Counted from the first letter of the stretch, positions 24,306 to 33,072 are shown. The stretch is DNA of 37,689 bases from Spirochaetaceae bacterium (GCA_031277165.1 JAISLT010000014.1:1-37689), one strand, 5' to 3'. Numbers and translations: made by a program. The notes: generated by a model not told the origin, from the sequence alone.

Positions 24306-25502
24306 ATGAAAGAGCTTGATTTTACCGGTCAGTATACGCTTAAATACGCTTCCTCCATCGCGGAATTTGATCCCCTTCAATGGAACGGCATGGTAAGCCA
24401 GGACGCTATTCCCTTTCTGGAATGGGAGTGGCTGGCGGCGCTGGAAAAATCCGGAAGCATCTCGCTAAAAACGGGCTGGCAGCCCCTGCATCTTTCCCTT
24501 TGGAAAAAAGAGAGGCTTCTTGCCGCGTCTCCCCTGTATGTCAAATACCACAGCGACGGCGAATTTATCTGGGATTATTTCTTTGCGGAAGCGGCGGCTT
24601 CCATGGGCCGGTCCTGGTACCCTAAGCTGGTGGGAACTATCCCCGCCACCCCCGCAGAGGGATACCGTTTTCTCTTTGCCCCGGAGGAAGATCCCCGGGC
24701 CCTAAACAGAACCCTTCTTGATGCGGTGGAGCGCCTTTGCCAGAGAACCGGCATCCGGGGGGTTCATTTTCTTTTTACCGACCCCGCCTGGGCGGCCTGG
24801 CCGGGTTCGCTTATGGACCGGGCCTACGGCGGCTGGAAACATTCCCGCTTTGCCTGGGAAAACAATTATACAGACTTTGATCAGTACCTTGCCCGGTTTA
24901 ACAAGAATCAGCGAAAGAACATTAAAAAAGAGTATGGCCGCCATAAGGAACAGGGTATTGAACTGCGGATCCTGGAGGGCCCCGGCGCCGGCAAACATGC
25001 CTTTGACCGGATCTTTGAACTGTACAGCCTTACCAACGATAAATTTTTGCCCTGGGACGCCCGTTGGGTAAACGAGGATTTTTTCCGCCTCTGCGGCCAA
25101 ATCTACCGGGGGCGGACGGTCTTTTCCGAAGCCCGGCGCTTAAAAGACGGCGGGGAAGAAACTCTGGCCATGGCCATGATGTTCCGCAAAGAAGACCGCC
25201 TCTGGGGCCGTTACTGGGGAACCTGCGAAGATGTGAAGGATCTGCACTTTGCCCTTTGTTACTACGCCCCCATGGACTACTGCATCCGGGAGGGGATCCG
25301 GTACTTTGATCCCGGTATCGGTTCACCCCATAAAATACGCCGGGGATTCCGGGCCGCCTTTGACCTAAGTTACCACAAATTTTTCGATCCGTTTTTGGAA
25401 ACCCTGTTTACGGCCAACATCGGGGCGGTGAATCAGTACGAAGAAGAAAATATCGCCGCCCTAAATGCCGCCCTGCCCTTAAAAACACCGCCCCCCCGTT
25501 GA
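24306..25502 (+). CDS. FemAB-like GNAT acyltransferase (PF04339/COG3146)
   Basis: 398 aa. It matches the peptidoglycan-related FemAB-like family: FLEWEWLAALEKSGS near residue 38, PLYVKYHSDGEFIWDYFFAEA, the FNKNQRKNIKKEY motif (the family's RKxIRKER-like segment), a WGRYWGTCED segment, FALCYYAPMDYCIREGI and FDPGIGSPHKIRRGF near the end. Family members are presumed aminoacyl- or acyl-transferases, substrates mostly unknown. No Shine-Dalgarno is evident before the ATG, and neither neighbour gives a functional hint. Confidence 0.85.
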   Translation: MKELDFTGQYTLKYASSIAEFDPLQWNGMVSQDAIPFLEWEWLAALEKSGSISLKTGWQPLHLSLWKKERLLAASPLYVKYHSDGEFIWDYFFAEAAASMGRSWYPKLVGTIPATPAEGYRFLFAPEEDPRALNRTLLDAVERLCQRTGIRGVHFLFTDPAWAAWPGSLMDRAYGGWKHSRFAWENNYTDFDQYLARFNKNQRKNIKKEYGRHKEQGIELRILEGPGAGKHAFDRIFELYSLTNDKFLPWDARWVNEDFFRLCGQIYRGRTVFSEARRLKDGGEETLAMAMMFRKEDRLWGRYWGTCEDVKDLHFALCYYAPMDYCIREGIRYFDPGIGSPHKIRRGFRAAFDLSYHKFFDPFLETLFTANIGAVNQYEEENIAALNAALPLKTPPPR

Positions 25503-25525
25503 CGCTCCACAAGGGTTCTTTTTTC

Positions 25526-25534
25526 TGCTATACT
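25526..25534 (+). promoter_or_regulatory. Extended -10 promoter of the M20 peptidase, probably leaderless
   Basis: TGC-TATACT (25526-25534) with no good -35; TTGACG at 25499 is 24 nt away, too far. Only 6 nt (GGGACC) separate it from the ATG at 25541, with no Shine-Dalgarno. Confidence 0.5.
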
Positions 25535-25540
25535 GGGACC

Positions 25541-26779
25541 ATGAAAGAAAAGATCTTTTCGTACATTGACGGGGCCGAAGCATTGGCGGTGGAGCTTGAA
25601 ACGGAGCTTTGCAGGCGCCCGGCTATTTCGCCCCAGTCCGGAGGAGAGGGGGAACTGGAAAAGGCCGAATACCTGGAGGGCTGGCTTGGGGCAGCGGGTT
25701 TTACCTTTGAACGGATCAACGTGGCCGACCCCCGGGCAAAGAACGGGATCCGGCCCAATACTCTGGTAAACCTAGGCCCGGCGGATACTTCCGGCCGCTG
25801 TTTCTGGATCATGAGCCACCTCGATGTGGTGCCCCCCGGCGCCAGGACCCTTTGGCAGAGCGACCCCTGGACCGTGGTCCGCAGAGACGACGGTCCCCTG
25901 GGTCCCCGGCTTATTGGACGGGGGGTGGAAGATAACCAGCAGGGGCTGGTATCTTCCCTTATCGCCGCCATGGCCCTTAAACAGGGGGGAATAACGCCGC
26001 CCCTGCCGGTGAAGCTCCTCTTTTGCGCCGACGAAGAATGTGGCAGCACCTATGGCGTGGCGGAGCTTGTAAAACGGCCCGGTTTTTTTGGACAGGACGA
26101 TCTGGTCCTTATTCCCGACGGAGGGGACAGTAAGGGGGAAACCATCGAAATTGCGGAAAAGAATTTGCTTTGGATCGAGTTTACCACCAAGGGAAAGCAG
26201 GCCCATGGTTCCCGGCCCGATCTGGGAATTAATGCCCACCTGGCGGGGGCGGAACTTGTCCTGCGGCTCCACCACGAACTTTCGCAGAAATTTGACGGCC
26301 GGGATCCGCTTTTTGAACCGGATTATTCCACCATTCAGCCCACAAAAAAAACCGGCAATGTCCCCAATATCAATACCATCCCCGGCGAAGACTATTTTTG
26401 CATGGACATGCGGATTCTGCCCCAGTATCCGCTAAAAACAGTCCTGGCAGAGGTGGACCGGATAAAGGGGGAACTGGAGGCAAAGCACGGGGTACGGATC
26501 GACTATACCGCCTCCCAACAGGTGGAGTCCAAGCCAACCCCGGTCAATTCCCCCCTGGTGGCGATGCTGTCCAAGGCTGCGGGGGAGGTCTATGGGGTCC
26601 AATGCCGGCCCGTGGGTATAGGCGGGGGAACCGTGGGGTCCTTTCTCCGCAACAGGGGAATTCACTGCGCAGTCTGGGGCCGCATGGACGACACCGCCCA
26701 TCAACCCAACGAATATGCCCTGATTGCCAATATCCTGGGGGATGCCAAGGTTATGGCCCTTTTGATGCTGGAGGGATAA
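25541..26779 (+). CDS. M20-family zinc peptidase (ArgE/DapE/PepV-like)
   Basis: 412 aa cytoplasmic metallopeptidase or deacylase. Zinc ligands and catalytic residues are visible: MSHLDVVPPG (H93 ligand, D95), GRGVEDNQQG (D131 bridging ligand), CADEECGST (E165 general base, E166 ligand), and the C-terminal DTAHQPNEY with the last His ligand. The lid domain (about 200-320) includes GKQAHGSRPDLGINAH. The mix of motifs fits di- or tripeptidases or carboxypeptidases of M20; the substrate is not determined. The frame is open back to 25499 but the ATG at 25541, right behind a -10 box, is the more credible start. Confidence 0.9.
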   Translation: MKEKIFSYIDGAEALAVELETELCRRPAISPQSGGEGELEKAEYLEGWLGAAGFTFERINVADPRAKNGIRPNTLVNLGPADTSGRCFWIMSHLDVVPPGARTLWQSDPWTVVRRDDGPLGPRLIGRGVEDNQQGLVSSLIAAMALKQGGITPPLPVKLLFCADEECGSTYGVAELVKRPGFFGQDDLVLIPDGGDSKGETIEIAEKNLLWIEFTTKGKQAHGSRPDLGINAHLAGAELVLRLHHELSQKFDGRDPLFEPDYSTIQPTKKTGNVPNINTIPGEDYFCMDMRILPQYPLKTVLAEVDRIKGELEAKHGVRIDYTASQQVESKPTPVNSPLVAMLSKAAGEVYGVQCRPVGIGGGTVGSFLRNRGIHCAVWGRMDDTAHQPNEYALIANILGDAKVMALLMLEG

Positions 26780-26880
26780 ACCACGGCGCCCTTGGGGGCA
26801 AGCGGACGGGTATGCGCCACGAAACAACAAGCCTATGGCTGGACATTTTGACGCATTGTAAAAAACAGCGCCTTACCCTG

Positions 26881-26914
26881 TTGACATAGGGACGTAAAAT
26901 CCCCATTGTATGTT
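26881..26914 (+). promoter_or_regulatory. Weak candidate promoter of the pot operon
   Basis: TTGACA (26881-26886) is perfect, but the possible -10 boxes are poor or badly spaced: TTGTAT at 26906 (19 nt) or TATGTT at 26909 (22 nt). The leader to 27035 would be about 115 nt. The remaining gap holds a TTCACA/TGTGAA inverted repeat near 26946-26970 and no evident gene. Confidence 0.35.
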
Positions 26915-27034
26915 CTAGACTAACGATTTGCATGCGTTCCTGCGGTTCACAAGTGTTTTTACGGCTGTGAATATGCGAACTCAGGCGGCCGGGCGGCTTT
27001 GGGGCCGTATATCTTCCCGTTATGGAGGAAGGTA

Positions 27035-28165
27035 TTGAAAGGGAGCGATGTTATTATCGAAGGGGTGTCAAAGCTCTTCGGTGACTTTAAGGCTTTAAAA
27101 AATGTAAGCCTGGTTATTAAAAAGGGGGAATTTTTTTCCCTTCTGGGGCCTTCGGGGTGCGGAAAAACCACCCTGCTGCGGATCATCGCGGGTTTTGAAA
27201 GCCCCAACAGCGGCGCCGTAACCTTTGATGGGACCGATATACTTCCCCTGCCTCCGAACAGGAGGCCGGCCAATACGGTATTTCAGAACTATGCGCTTTT
27301 TCCCCACCTTTCGGTGTTTGAAAATGTGGCCTTTCCCCTGCGGCTTCAGAAAAAGCCCAAGGGGGCGGTCAATTCCCAGGTAAGGGATTACCTCCACCTG
27401 GTCCAGTTGGAAGCCCATGCCCACAAAAAACCCAACCAGCTTTCCGGGGGCCAGAAACAACGGGTGGCCATAGCCAGGGCGCTGATCAACGAACCGGGGG
27501 TGCTTCTTCTGGATGAACCCCTTTCTGCCCTGGACGCCAAGCTTCGGCAGCATATGCTTATAGAGCTGGATCAGATCCATGATAAAATAGGCATTACCTT
27601 TATCTACGTTACCCATGACCAGCAAGAAGCCCTTTCGGTCTCGGATCATATTGCCGTGATGGATCAGGGGGATGTACTCCAGGTTGGAACCCCCCACGAT
27701 ATTTACGAAAGCCCCGCCACCGACTTTGTGGCCCGGTTTATCGGAGAAACAAACCTTTACAGCGCCCAGGTGCTGACGGCGGAAAAACTTCCCAGGGAAG
27801 AAACGGAATACATGACGGAACTGGATATACCCGAGCTGGGCAGGGTTAAGGTTACCACCGTGGATACGGTACATCCGGGGCAGAAGGTAAGCTTTACCGT
27901 GCGGCCCGAAAAGGTGGTTATCTCTAAGGAAAAACCCGTAACCAAGCGGGAAGATATTAACCTGTTCCAGGGTATGGTGGAAGAACCCATCTATTCGGGG
28001 TTCCAGACCAAATTCTACGTCAGGGTAAACGACTCTGCGATGATCCGGGTAATTAAACAGCATGCCCGGTATTCCGACGAAGGCCCCGACATACTCTGGA
28101 AGGATCTGGTATACCTTTCCTGGAGCGCCAACGACGGCTATATAGTGGGAGTGCAGGACCGGTGA
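27035..28165 (+). CDS. potA: Spermidine/putrescine ABC transporter ATP-binding protein
   Basis: 376 aa. Walker [11 protein letters not shown]-loop [21 protein letters not shown], signature LSGGQKQRV, Walker [18 protein letters not shown]-loop YVTHDQQEA. The C-terminal TOBE domain with [10 protein letters not shown] is characteristic of PotA. I take the start as TTG 27035 because GGAGGAAG ends 4-5 nt before it; the frame is open to 26999 without another ribosome site. First gene of potABCD; the stop overlaps potB by 4 nt. Confidence 0.93.
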   Translation: MKGSDVIIEGVSKLFGDFKALKNVSLVIKKGEFFSLLGPSGCGKTTLLRIIAGFESPNSGAVTFDGTDILPLPPNRRPANTVFQNYALFPHLSVFENVAFPLRLQKKPKGAVNSQVRDYLHLVQLEAHAHKKPNQLSGGQKQRVAIARALINEPGVLLLDEPLSALDAKLRQHMLIELDQIHDKIGITFIYVTHDQQEALSVSDHIAVMDQGDVLQVGTPHDIYESPATDFVARFIGETNLYSAQVLTAEKLPREETEYMTELDIPELGRVKVTTVDTVHPGQKVSFTVRPEKVVISKEKPVTKREDINLFQGMVEEPIYSGFQTKFYVRVNDSAMIRVIKQHARYSDEGPDILWKDLVYLSWSANDGYIVGVQDR

Positions 28166-29073
28166 AGGCCCAATCTTCAAAACAGAACCATGGCCTTCTC
28201 TACTCTTTGCCCATGGCGGCCTGGTTTACGATCTTTTTTCTTACCCCCCTCATTATCATCGTGGTTTACAGTTTTCTTAAGAAGGGGCTTTACGGCGGAA
28301 TAACGGCGGAATTTTCACTGGCCGCTTATCAGAACCTGGCAAACCCTAACTTTGTAATTATTACCCTGCGAACCCTAATTAACTCCACCATTGCCACGGT
28401 GATTACGATTCTAATCGCCCTGCCCTGCGGTTACTACATGGCCCGCAGCAAATACCAGACCTTTCTGCTCCTTCTTATTATTATCCCCTTCTGGACCAAT
28501 TTTCTTATCCGGGTCTTTGCGTGGATGAACATCCTGGGAAACAACGGGTTCCTTAACGATCTCTTATTGCGGCTGGGCTTGATCAAAGATTACATCCATT
28601 TTCTTTACAACCAAAAAACGGTAATTCTGGTATTGGTTTATATGTACCTGCCCTATGCCATATTACCCCTTTTTTCCACCATCGATAAATTTGACTTTTC
28701 CCTGCTGGAAGCGGCCAGGGACCTGGGGGCCACCAAGCTGGGGGCCATCAACAGGGTGCTGCTTCCCAACATTAAAAGCGGTATCTATACGGCCATGCTT
28801 TTTACCTTTATTCCTATCTTTGGCGCCTATGCGATCCCCCTGCTGGTGGGAGGCAAGGATTCCTACATGCTGGGGAACGTCATTGCCGATCAGCTTACCA
28901 AGGCCCGGAACTGGCCCCTGTCTTCGGCTATCTCCCTGGTTCTAACGGTGATCACCACCGCGGGGGTTATCATCATGATGAACCTTCAACGGCGGGAGGC
29001 CAAGAGTAAAATCGATGTTTCCGGCCTTGGAGAACCGGGGATGCCGGACACAGAGGGGGGAAGCAGGATATGA
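28162..29073 (+). CDS. potB: Spermidine/putrescine ABC transporter permease
   Basis: 303 aa with six predicted membrane segments (first about 15-35, SLPMAAWFTIFFLTPLIIIVV). The cytoplasmic EAA loop is EAARDLGATKLGAINRVLLPNI. Start GTG 28162 overlaps the potA stop (GTGA), and its own stop overlaps potC (ATGA), so the three are translationally coupled. Pairs with PotC to form the polyamine channel. Confidence 0.93.
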   Translation: MKAQSSKQNHGLLYSLPMAAWFTIFFLTPLIIIVVYSFLKKGLYGGITAEFSLAAYQNLANPNFVIITLRTLINSTIATVITILIALPCGYYMARSKYQTFLLLLIIIPFWTNFLIRVFAWMNILGNNGFLNDLLLRLGLIKDYIHFLYNQKTVILVLVYMYLPYAILPLFSTIDKFDFSLLEAARDLGATKLGAINRVLLPNIKSGIYTAMLFTFIPIFGAYAIPLLVGGKDSYMLGNVIADQLTKARNWPLSSAISLVLTVITTAGVIIMMNLQRREAKSKIDVSGLGEPGMPDTEGGSRI

Positions 29074-29936
29074 ACTTTAAGAACATAGTCCGTAACATGA
29101 TTACCCCCCTTAGACACACCCCGGCGGGGGAAGCGGCCCGCCATGCCCGCCGGGCCTACCGCCAGGCATTTTCCTTTTCCCAGACCGTGTTCATAGCCAC
29201 CATTATTTTTCTTTTCCTTCCGCTTTTTGTCCTTGTCCTTTATTCATTTAATTCATCCAAGGGCATGAACTGGACGGGTTTTTCCCTGGTTTGGTACGAA
29301 CAGCTTTTTTTCCACTCCCGGGATCTATGGACCGCCTTTTGGCACAGTATCTTTATTGCCCTGGGTTCCGCGGTAAGCGCCACCGTTATCGGCACCCTGG
29401 GGGCCATCGGGGTTAACTGGTACCGCTTTAAGCTTCGCGGCTATGTACAGACCATCTCGTTCCTTCCCATGATACTGCCGGAAATTATTATCGGGGTTTC
29501 CCTTTCAATCTTTTTTACGGGGATTAAGATGCAGCTTGGGCTGGGAACGATCCTAATTGCCCATATCAGCTTTAACATGCCCTTTGTGTTCCTTATGGTT
29601 ATGGCCCGGCTGGACGAATTTGATTTTTCAATTATCGAAGCGGCCCATGATCTGGGGGCCAATGAATTGCAGACCCTTATTAAAGTTACAATTCCGGTCT
29701 GCATGCCCGGTATTGTCTCGGGGTTTTTAACCGCCGTAACCATTTCGCTGGAGGACTTTGTGATCACCTATTTTGTTACCGGCCCCGGTTCTTCCACCCT
29801 GCCAATCTACATTTATTCGGCAATCCGGTTCGGCGTATCCCCGGTAATTAACGCCCTTTCTGTGGTGATGATCCTGGGAACGGTGGCGCTGACTTTCCTA
29901 CTGCGGAACTTTCTTAAGTACATTGCCGCAAAATAA
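29070..29936 (+). CDS. potC: Spermidine/putrescine ABC transporter permease
   Basis: 288 aa with six membrane segments after an unusually basic N-terminal tail of about 30 residues (RHTPAGEAARHARRAYRQAF). EAA loop EAAHDLGANELQTLIKVTIPV. The PotC-typical SLEDFVITYFVTGPGSSTLP follows. Starts at the ATG overlapping the potB stop. Confidence 0.93.
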   Translation: MNFKNIVRNMITPLRHTPAGEAARHARRAYRQAFSFSQTVFIATIIFLFLPLFVLVLYSFNSSKGMNWTGFSLVWYEQLFFHSRDLWTAFWHSIFIALGSAVSATVIGTLGAIGVNWYRFKLRGYVQTISFLPMILPEIIIGVSLSIFFTGIKMQLGLGTILIAHISFNMPFVFLMVMARLDEFDFSIIEAAHDLGANELQTLIKVTIPVCMPGIVSGFLTAVTISLEDFVITYFVTGPGSSTLPIYIYSAIRFGVSPVINALSVVMILGTVALTFLLRNFLKYIAAK

Positions 29937-29953
29937 AACACCCGGTACTTCGG

Positions 29954-30017
29954 GGCAGGGCGGATCCAAAACGCAGGTTTTGGTTACACTGGCAATCCGG
30001 CGGGGTCTGGCCCTGCC
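29954..30017 (+). other. Nested stem structure between potC and potD
   Basis: Three coaxial helices: GGCAGGGC (29954-29961) with GCCCTGCC (30010-30017); GGAT (29962-29965) with ATCC (29995-29998); CCAAAAC (29966-29972) with GTTTTGG (29977-29983) closing a GCAG loop. The left side is continuous; the right side has two 11-nt bulges. No T-run follows, so a simple intrinsic terminator is unlikely. Confidence 0.6.
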
Positions 30018-30031
30018 TTAATTAAAGGAGA

Positions 30032-30062
30032 TGTTGAAAATAAAGGTTCAACACTAAGGAGG
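30032..30062 (+). promoter_or_regulatory. Possible leader mini-ORF and hairpin at the potD ribosome site
   Basis: TGTTGAA (30032-30038) pairs with TTCAACA (30047-30053). A TTG at 30034 (or ATG at 30031), just after AAAGGAG, opens a 7- to 8-codon frame ending in TAA at 30055, whose stop overlaps the potD Shine-Dalgarno TAAGGAGG. Translation of such a mini-ORF could expose or occlude the potD start. Speculative. Confidence 0.3.
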
Positions 30063-30069
30063 ATTACAA

Positions 30070-31104
30070 ATGAAGAAAATACCTGTATTGGCGGCAGCCG
30101 TCATTTTAGGTCTTGCAGTCATGGGCGGCTGCGCCGGGAAAAAGCTGTACATTTACAACTGGACCTACTACACTCCGCCTTCGGTGATCGAAAAATTTGA
30201 AAAAGAGTATGGCGTAAAAGTTATCTATGATGAATTTGCTTCCAACGAAGAAATGTATGCCAAGCTTCAGGCCGGAGGATCGGGGTACGATATAATCTTT
30301 CCCTCCGGGGACTATGTTTCGATCATGATTAACCAGGGCATGCTGGAACGGCTGGACAAGACCAAGTTTTCCAATCTGGGCAATGTGGATCCCCTGGTGC
30401 TTCAGAAGGCCACCTACGATCCCGCCATGGAATATTCGGTTCCCTATTATTGGGGCGCCGCAGGAATTGTGGTTAATACTGCAAAGGTTCCTAACTTTGA
30501 AAAAAGCTGGTCCATTTTTTCCCGGACCGATTTAAAGGACCGTATGACCATGTTGGATGACATGAGGGAAGTGCTGGGGGACGCCCTTGTTTTTCTGGGC
30601 CATTCGGTAAATACCAAGGATCCCGAAGAACTAAAACAAGCCCAGGATTTAGTAAACAACTCCTGGAGACCCAACCTGGTTAAATTCGATTCCGAAGCAT
30701 TTGGCAAGGGATACGCCAACGGCGATTTCTGGGTTGTCCAGGGTTATGCAGAGGTGGTCTACGAGGAAATTGCCGGGGATCAGGAACTTATTGAAAATAC
30801 CGTCTTCTTTATCCCCCCCAATGGCGGTCCCGCCTACATCGACAGCCTGTGCATACTTAAGGGAGCCCGGAACATAGATCTGGCCTATAAGTTTATTGAC
30901 TTTATCCACCGGCCCGAGATCTATGCGGAATTTACCGACTTTTTTGGATTTCCCGCCAGCGCTAATGCCGCTGCCGGCGCCTATAAAAAGGAGAAGCCGC
31001 TGTATTCCGTGGAAGACATGGTCAATACGGAACTTAAGGACGACCTGGGCGAGACCCTGGAAATGTACAACGCAGCCTGGGAAACAATTAAGGTGGGAAA
31101 CTAG
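30070..31104 (+). CDS. potD: Spermidine/putrescine-binding lipoprotein
   Basis: 344 aa. Lipoprotein signal MKKIPVLAAAVILGLAVMGGC (C21). Mature protein begins LYIYNWTYYTPPSVIEKFEKEYGV, the PotD/PotF opening, followed by ASNEEMYAKLQAGGSGYDIIFPS and YSVPYYWGAAGIVVNT. A WVVQGYAE segment and a C-terminal DFIHRPEIYAEFTDFFGFPASAN complete the family pattern. Captures polyamines for PotABC. It lies 133 nt after potC with a strong TAAGGAGG, so it may be expressed more strongly than the membrane genes. Confidence 0.94.
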   Translation: MKKIPVLAAAVILGLAVMGGCAGKKLYIYNWTYYTPPSVIEKFEKEYGVKVIYDEFASNEEMYAKLQAGGSGYDIIFPSGDYVSIMINQGMLERLDKTKFSNLGNVDPLVLQKATYDPAMEYSVPYYWGAAGIVVNTAKVPNFEKSWSIFSRTDLKDRMTMLDDMREVLGDALVFLGHSVNTKDPEELKQAQDLVNNSWRPNLVKFDSEAFGKGYANGDFWVVQGYAEVVYEEIAGDQELIENTVFFIPPNGGPAYIDSLCILKGARNIDLAYKFIDFIHRPEIYAEFTDFFGFPASANAAAGAYKKEKPLYSVEDMVNTELKDDLGETLEMYNAAWETIKVGN

Positions 31105-31125
31105 GAGCTTTTTGTACTTTGTGGA

Positions 31126-31147
31126 TTTTTGCATGTTCATGCAAAAA
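31126..31147. other. Hairpin of a dispersed extragenic sequence, after potD
   Basis: TTTTTGCA, loop TGTTCA, TGCAAAAA. The sequence TTGTGGATTTTTGCATG at 31119-31135 repeats that at 15449-15466. Confidence 0.5.
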
Positions 31148-31153
31148 ACATAT

Positions 31154-31177
31154 GGCTTCTGCCTAAAGGCGGAAGCC
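31154..31177 (+). terminator. Terminator-like hairpin after potD
   Basis: GGCTTCTGCC (31154-31163), TAAA loop, GGCGGAAGCC (31168-31177), one T-G pair, then GGTTTTAC. GC-rich stem with a short T tract. Confidence 0.45.
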
Positions 31178-31209
31178 GGTTTTACATTTATGTGACCATA
31201 GGAGTTTTT

Positions 31210-31434
31210 ATGGCAGAACCGGCAAAACGGGACCCCCGGGCCCCAAAATTTCTTGAAATATCGATAAAGGATTCGGATGGGAAAGTGTGGTCCACCATTT
31301 ATGCCCAGGCAAAAGAATTTTCCACCGGTTCCGTGGGATATTACGCCTCCGAAAAGACAACAAATCCGGAAAGCGGCGAACGGTACCAGTGCGGCCTAAG
31401 TTTTACCCTTATCGGATCAAAACCGGGTAAATGA
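31210..31434 (+). CDS. Small hypothetical protein
   Basis: 74 aa, MAEPAKRDPRAPKFLEISIK..., no signal peptide or membrane segment. It looks like a compact beta-rich protein (FLEISIKDSDGKVWSTIYAQAKEFSTGSVGYYAS, then YQCGLSFTLIGS). AGGAG at 31199-31203 is well placed for the ATG at 31210. Codon use resembles its neighbours, which supports it being a real gene. I do not recognise a family. It follows potD but is separated from it by two hairpins, so it is probably independent. Convergent with the symporter gene. Confidence 0.65.
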   Translation: MAEPAKRDPRAPKFLEISIKDSDGKVWSTIYAQAKEFSTGSVGYYASEKTTNPESGERYQCGLSFTLIGSKPGK

Positions 31435-31485
31435 AGCTCCCCGCCCTAAGCTCCCCGGGAACCCGCTTTCGCGGGGAGGAGGGGC

Positions 31486-31520
31486 GGCTTTTCCAAAACT
31501 AACAGAGTTTTGGAAAAGCC
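31486..31520. terminator. Bidirectional terminator with TAACAGA loop
   Basis: GGCTTTTCCAAAAC (31486-31499), TAACAGA, GTTTTGGAAAAGCC (31507-31520): 14 perfect pairs between convergent genes. A further GC-rich inverted repeat (31441-31487) lies just upstream. Shares the core with 17453-17481. Confidence 0.7.
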
Positions 31521-31566
31521 CCTTTAGCCATAGGATGTTTCGTTTCGGGGAACCGGGCTCCGGTAT

Positions 31567-33054
31567 TCACCTTTCCCGGATCCCCTCGAAGGCCCTGTCC
31601 AGCAGTTCCGTGCCGGGGGGCCGGGTAAGGGCCGATACCGCCGGAACCACGATGAACGGCACCAGTATGGCGATTGACGCCGCCAGCGGGGAACTGGAAG
31701 AACCCAGGGCAAAGAACAGGATAATCATCACCGCCATTCCGGTAAAAAGCCCCGCGTAGGCCCCCGCCTTGGTAACCCGTTTTGAATACAGGCCCAGTAT
31801 GTAGGGGGCGGCAAAGGCCCCGGACACCACCCCCCAGCTTAGGGACATAAGGTACACGATGATGCTTATCTGGAAACGGGAGATAAAATACGAAATAACG
31901 ATAAAGACGCCTGAAAGAAACCGCATCATCGCCACGGAGCGGTCCTTGCCGGTTTTGGGGTCCACCCGGGAAGGGTAGAGGTCGATGGCTACGGAACTGG
32001 AAGAAACCAGCACCAGCGAGGAAAGGGTGGACATTGACGCGGAAAGAACCAGCAGCAGAATAAGGGCCAGCAGGATCTGGAGGTTTCCGCCAAGCTGGCC
32101 GGTAAGCAGGGTGGGGATGATCATGTCGTAGGCCACGCCCCCCAAGGCGGTTTTGGGCACCGACTGGGGATCGAAGAACACATGGCTGAATGCGCCGGTA
32201 AGGTAGGCGGCGAAGCCTATCATCAGGGCGAAAACCGTGGTAACAATCGCCGCCTTGGAGATCACCCCTTCGCTTTTAATCGCATAGAATTTTTGGGTCA
32301 TCTGGGGCAGGCCCCAGGTGCCAAAACTTGTCATAAACACCAGGCTCGCTATGGTTAGAATCGTGGGCTGTTGTTCAGCCGGTATATGTACATTGTACGC
32401 CTCTGCAGCCTGGTTGATCATTTCGATAAGGCCGCCGCCTTTGCCGGAAATAACCAGGACCATCACCGCCGCCCCGGTAAACATAATAATCCCCTGGATA
32501 AAATCGGTAATAGCGATGGCAAAGTAGCCCCCCAAAATCAGATAGATTCCCGTAAAGGCTATCATGACAAGCAGGGCTATGTCGTAGGGAATGCCGAAGA
32601 CCGCCTCGAACAGGTGGCCCAGGCCCTTGAATACCGAAGCGGAATAGGGCAGAAGAAAGAAGAAAATGATCGACGCCGCCACGGGCTTGAGGTGTTTTGC
32701 CCCATAGCGTTCCTGCAAAAATTCCGGCATTGTCATGGTGTCGAGGTTTTGGGTCATGCGGCGGGTCCGCCGGGCAAGAACAAGCCAGGCCGCCCCCGCG
32801 CCAATAACCGCGTTCCCCAGGGCAATCCACAGGGCGTTAAGGCCGAACTGCCAGCCCTGGGTACCGGCAAAACCGATAAAAATCACCGCCGAAAAATACG
32901 ACGTACCGTAGGCCACCGCCGAAACCCAGGGCCCCAGGGTTCTGCCCCCAAGAAAAAAATCTCCCAGGGTTTTTGTTTTTTTCATCCCCCAAATTCCAAT
33001 GCCGGTCATTAGGGCAAGAAAGACCACCAAAAAAATAACGCCAATCTGTACCAT
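31567..33054 (-). CDS. Sodium:solute symporter (SSS family, PutP/PanF-like)
   Basis: 495 aa with about 13 membrane segments. The start MVQIGVIFLVVFLALMTGIGI, the FFLGGRTLGPWVSAVAYGTSYFSAVIFIG segment and GTWGLPQMTQKFYAIKS match the family. ILLLVLSASMSTLSSLVLVSSSS corresponds to the Na+-site helix. Takes up a substrate such as proline, pantothenate or an organic acid with Na+. The sequence does not settle the substrate. The ATG at 33054 is 6 nt beyond a minus-strand extended -10 box and has no Shine-Dalgarno. Divergent from the glycosyltransferase, 57 nt apart. Confidence 0.92.
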   Translation of the reverse strand: MVQIGVIFLVVFLALMTGIGIWGMKKTKTLGDFFLGGRTLGPWVSAVAYGTSYFSAVIFIGFAGTQGWQFGLNALWIALGNAVIGAGAAWLVLARRTRRMTQNLDTMTMPEFLQERYGAKHLKPVAASIIFFFLLPYSASVFKGLGHLFEAVFGIPYDIALLVMIAFTGIYLILGGYFAIAITDFIQGIIMFTGAAVMVLVISGKGGGLIEMINQAAEAYNVHIPAEQQPTILTIASLVFMTSFGTWGLPQMTQKFYAIKSEGVISKAAIVTTVFALMIGFAAYLTGAFSHVFFDPQSVPKTALGGVAYDMIIPTLLTGQLGGNLQILLALILLLVLSASMSTLSSLVLVSSSSVAIDLYPSRVDPKTGKDRSVAMMRFLSGVFIVISYFISRFQISIIVYLMSLSWGVVSGAFAAPYILGLYSKRVTKAGAYAGLFTGMAVMIILFFALGSSSSPLAASIAILVPFIVVPAVSALTRPPGTELLDRAFEGIRER

Positions 33055-33060
33055 GGGCGG

Positions 33061-33069
33061 ATCTTAGCA
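33061..33069 (-). promoter_or_regulatory. Extended -10 promoter of the symporter, probably leaderless
   Basis: Minus strand TGC-TAAGAT (33069-33061), then 6 nt to the ATG. The -35 is poor (CTGGAA-like about 18 nt upstream). It overlaps the spacing of the opposite promoter at 33073. Confidence 0.45.
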
Positions 33070-33072
33070 GGA

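Noticed and set aside
25499..25534. TTGACG (25499) as -35 for the M20 peptidase promoter
   Set aside because: Spacing to TATACT is 24 nt, too long for sigma70; the extended TGC-TATACT alone is the better model.
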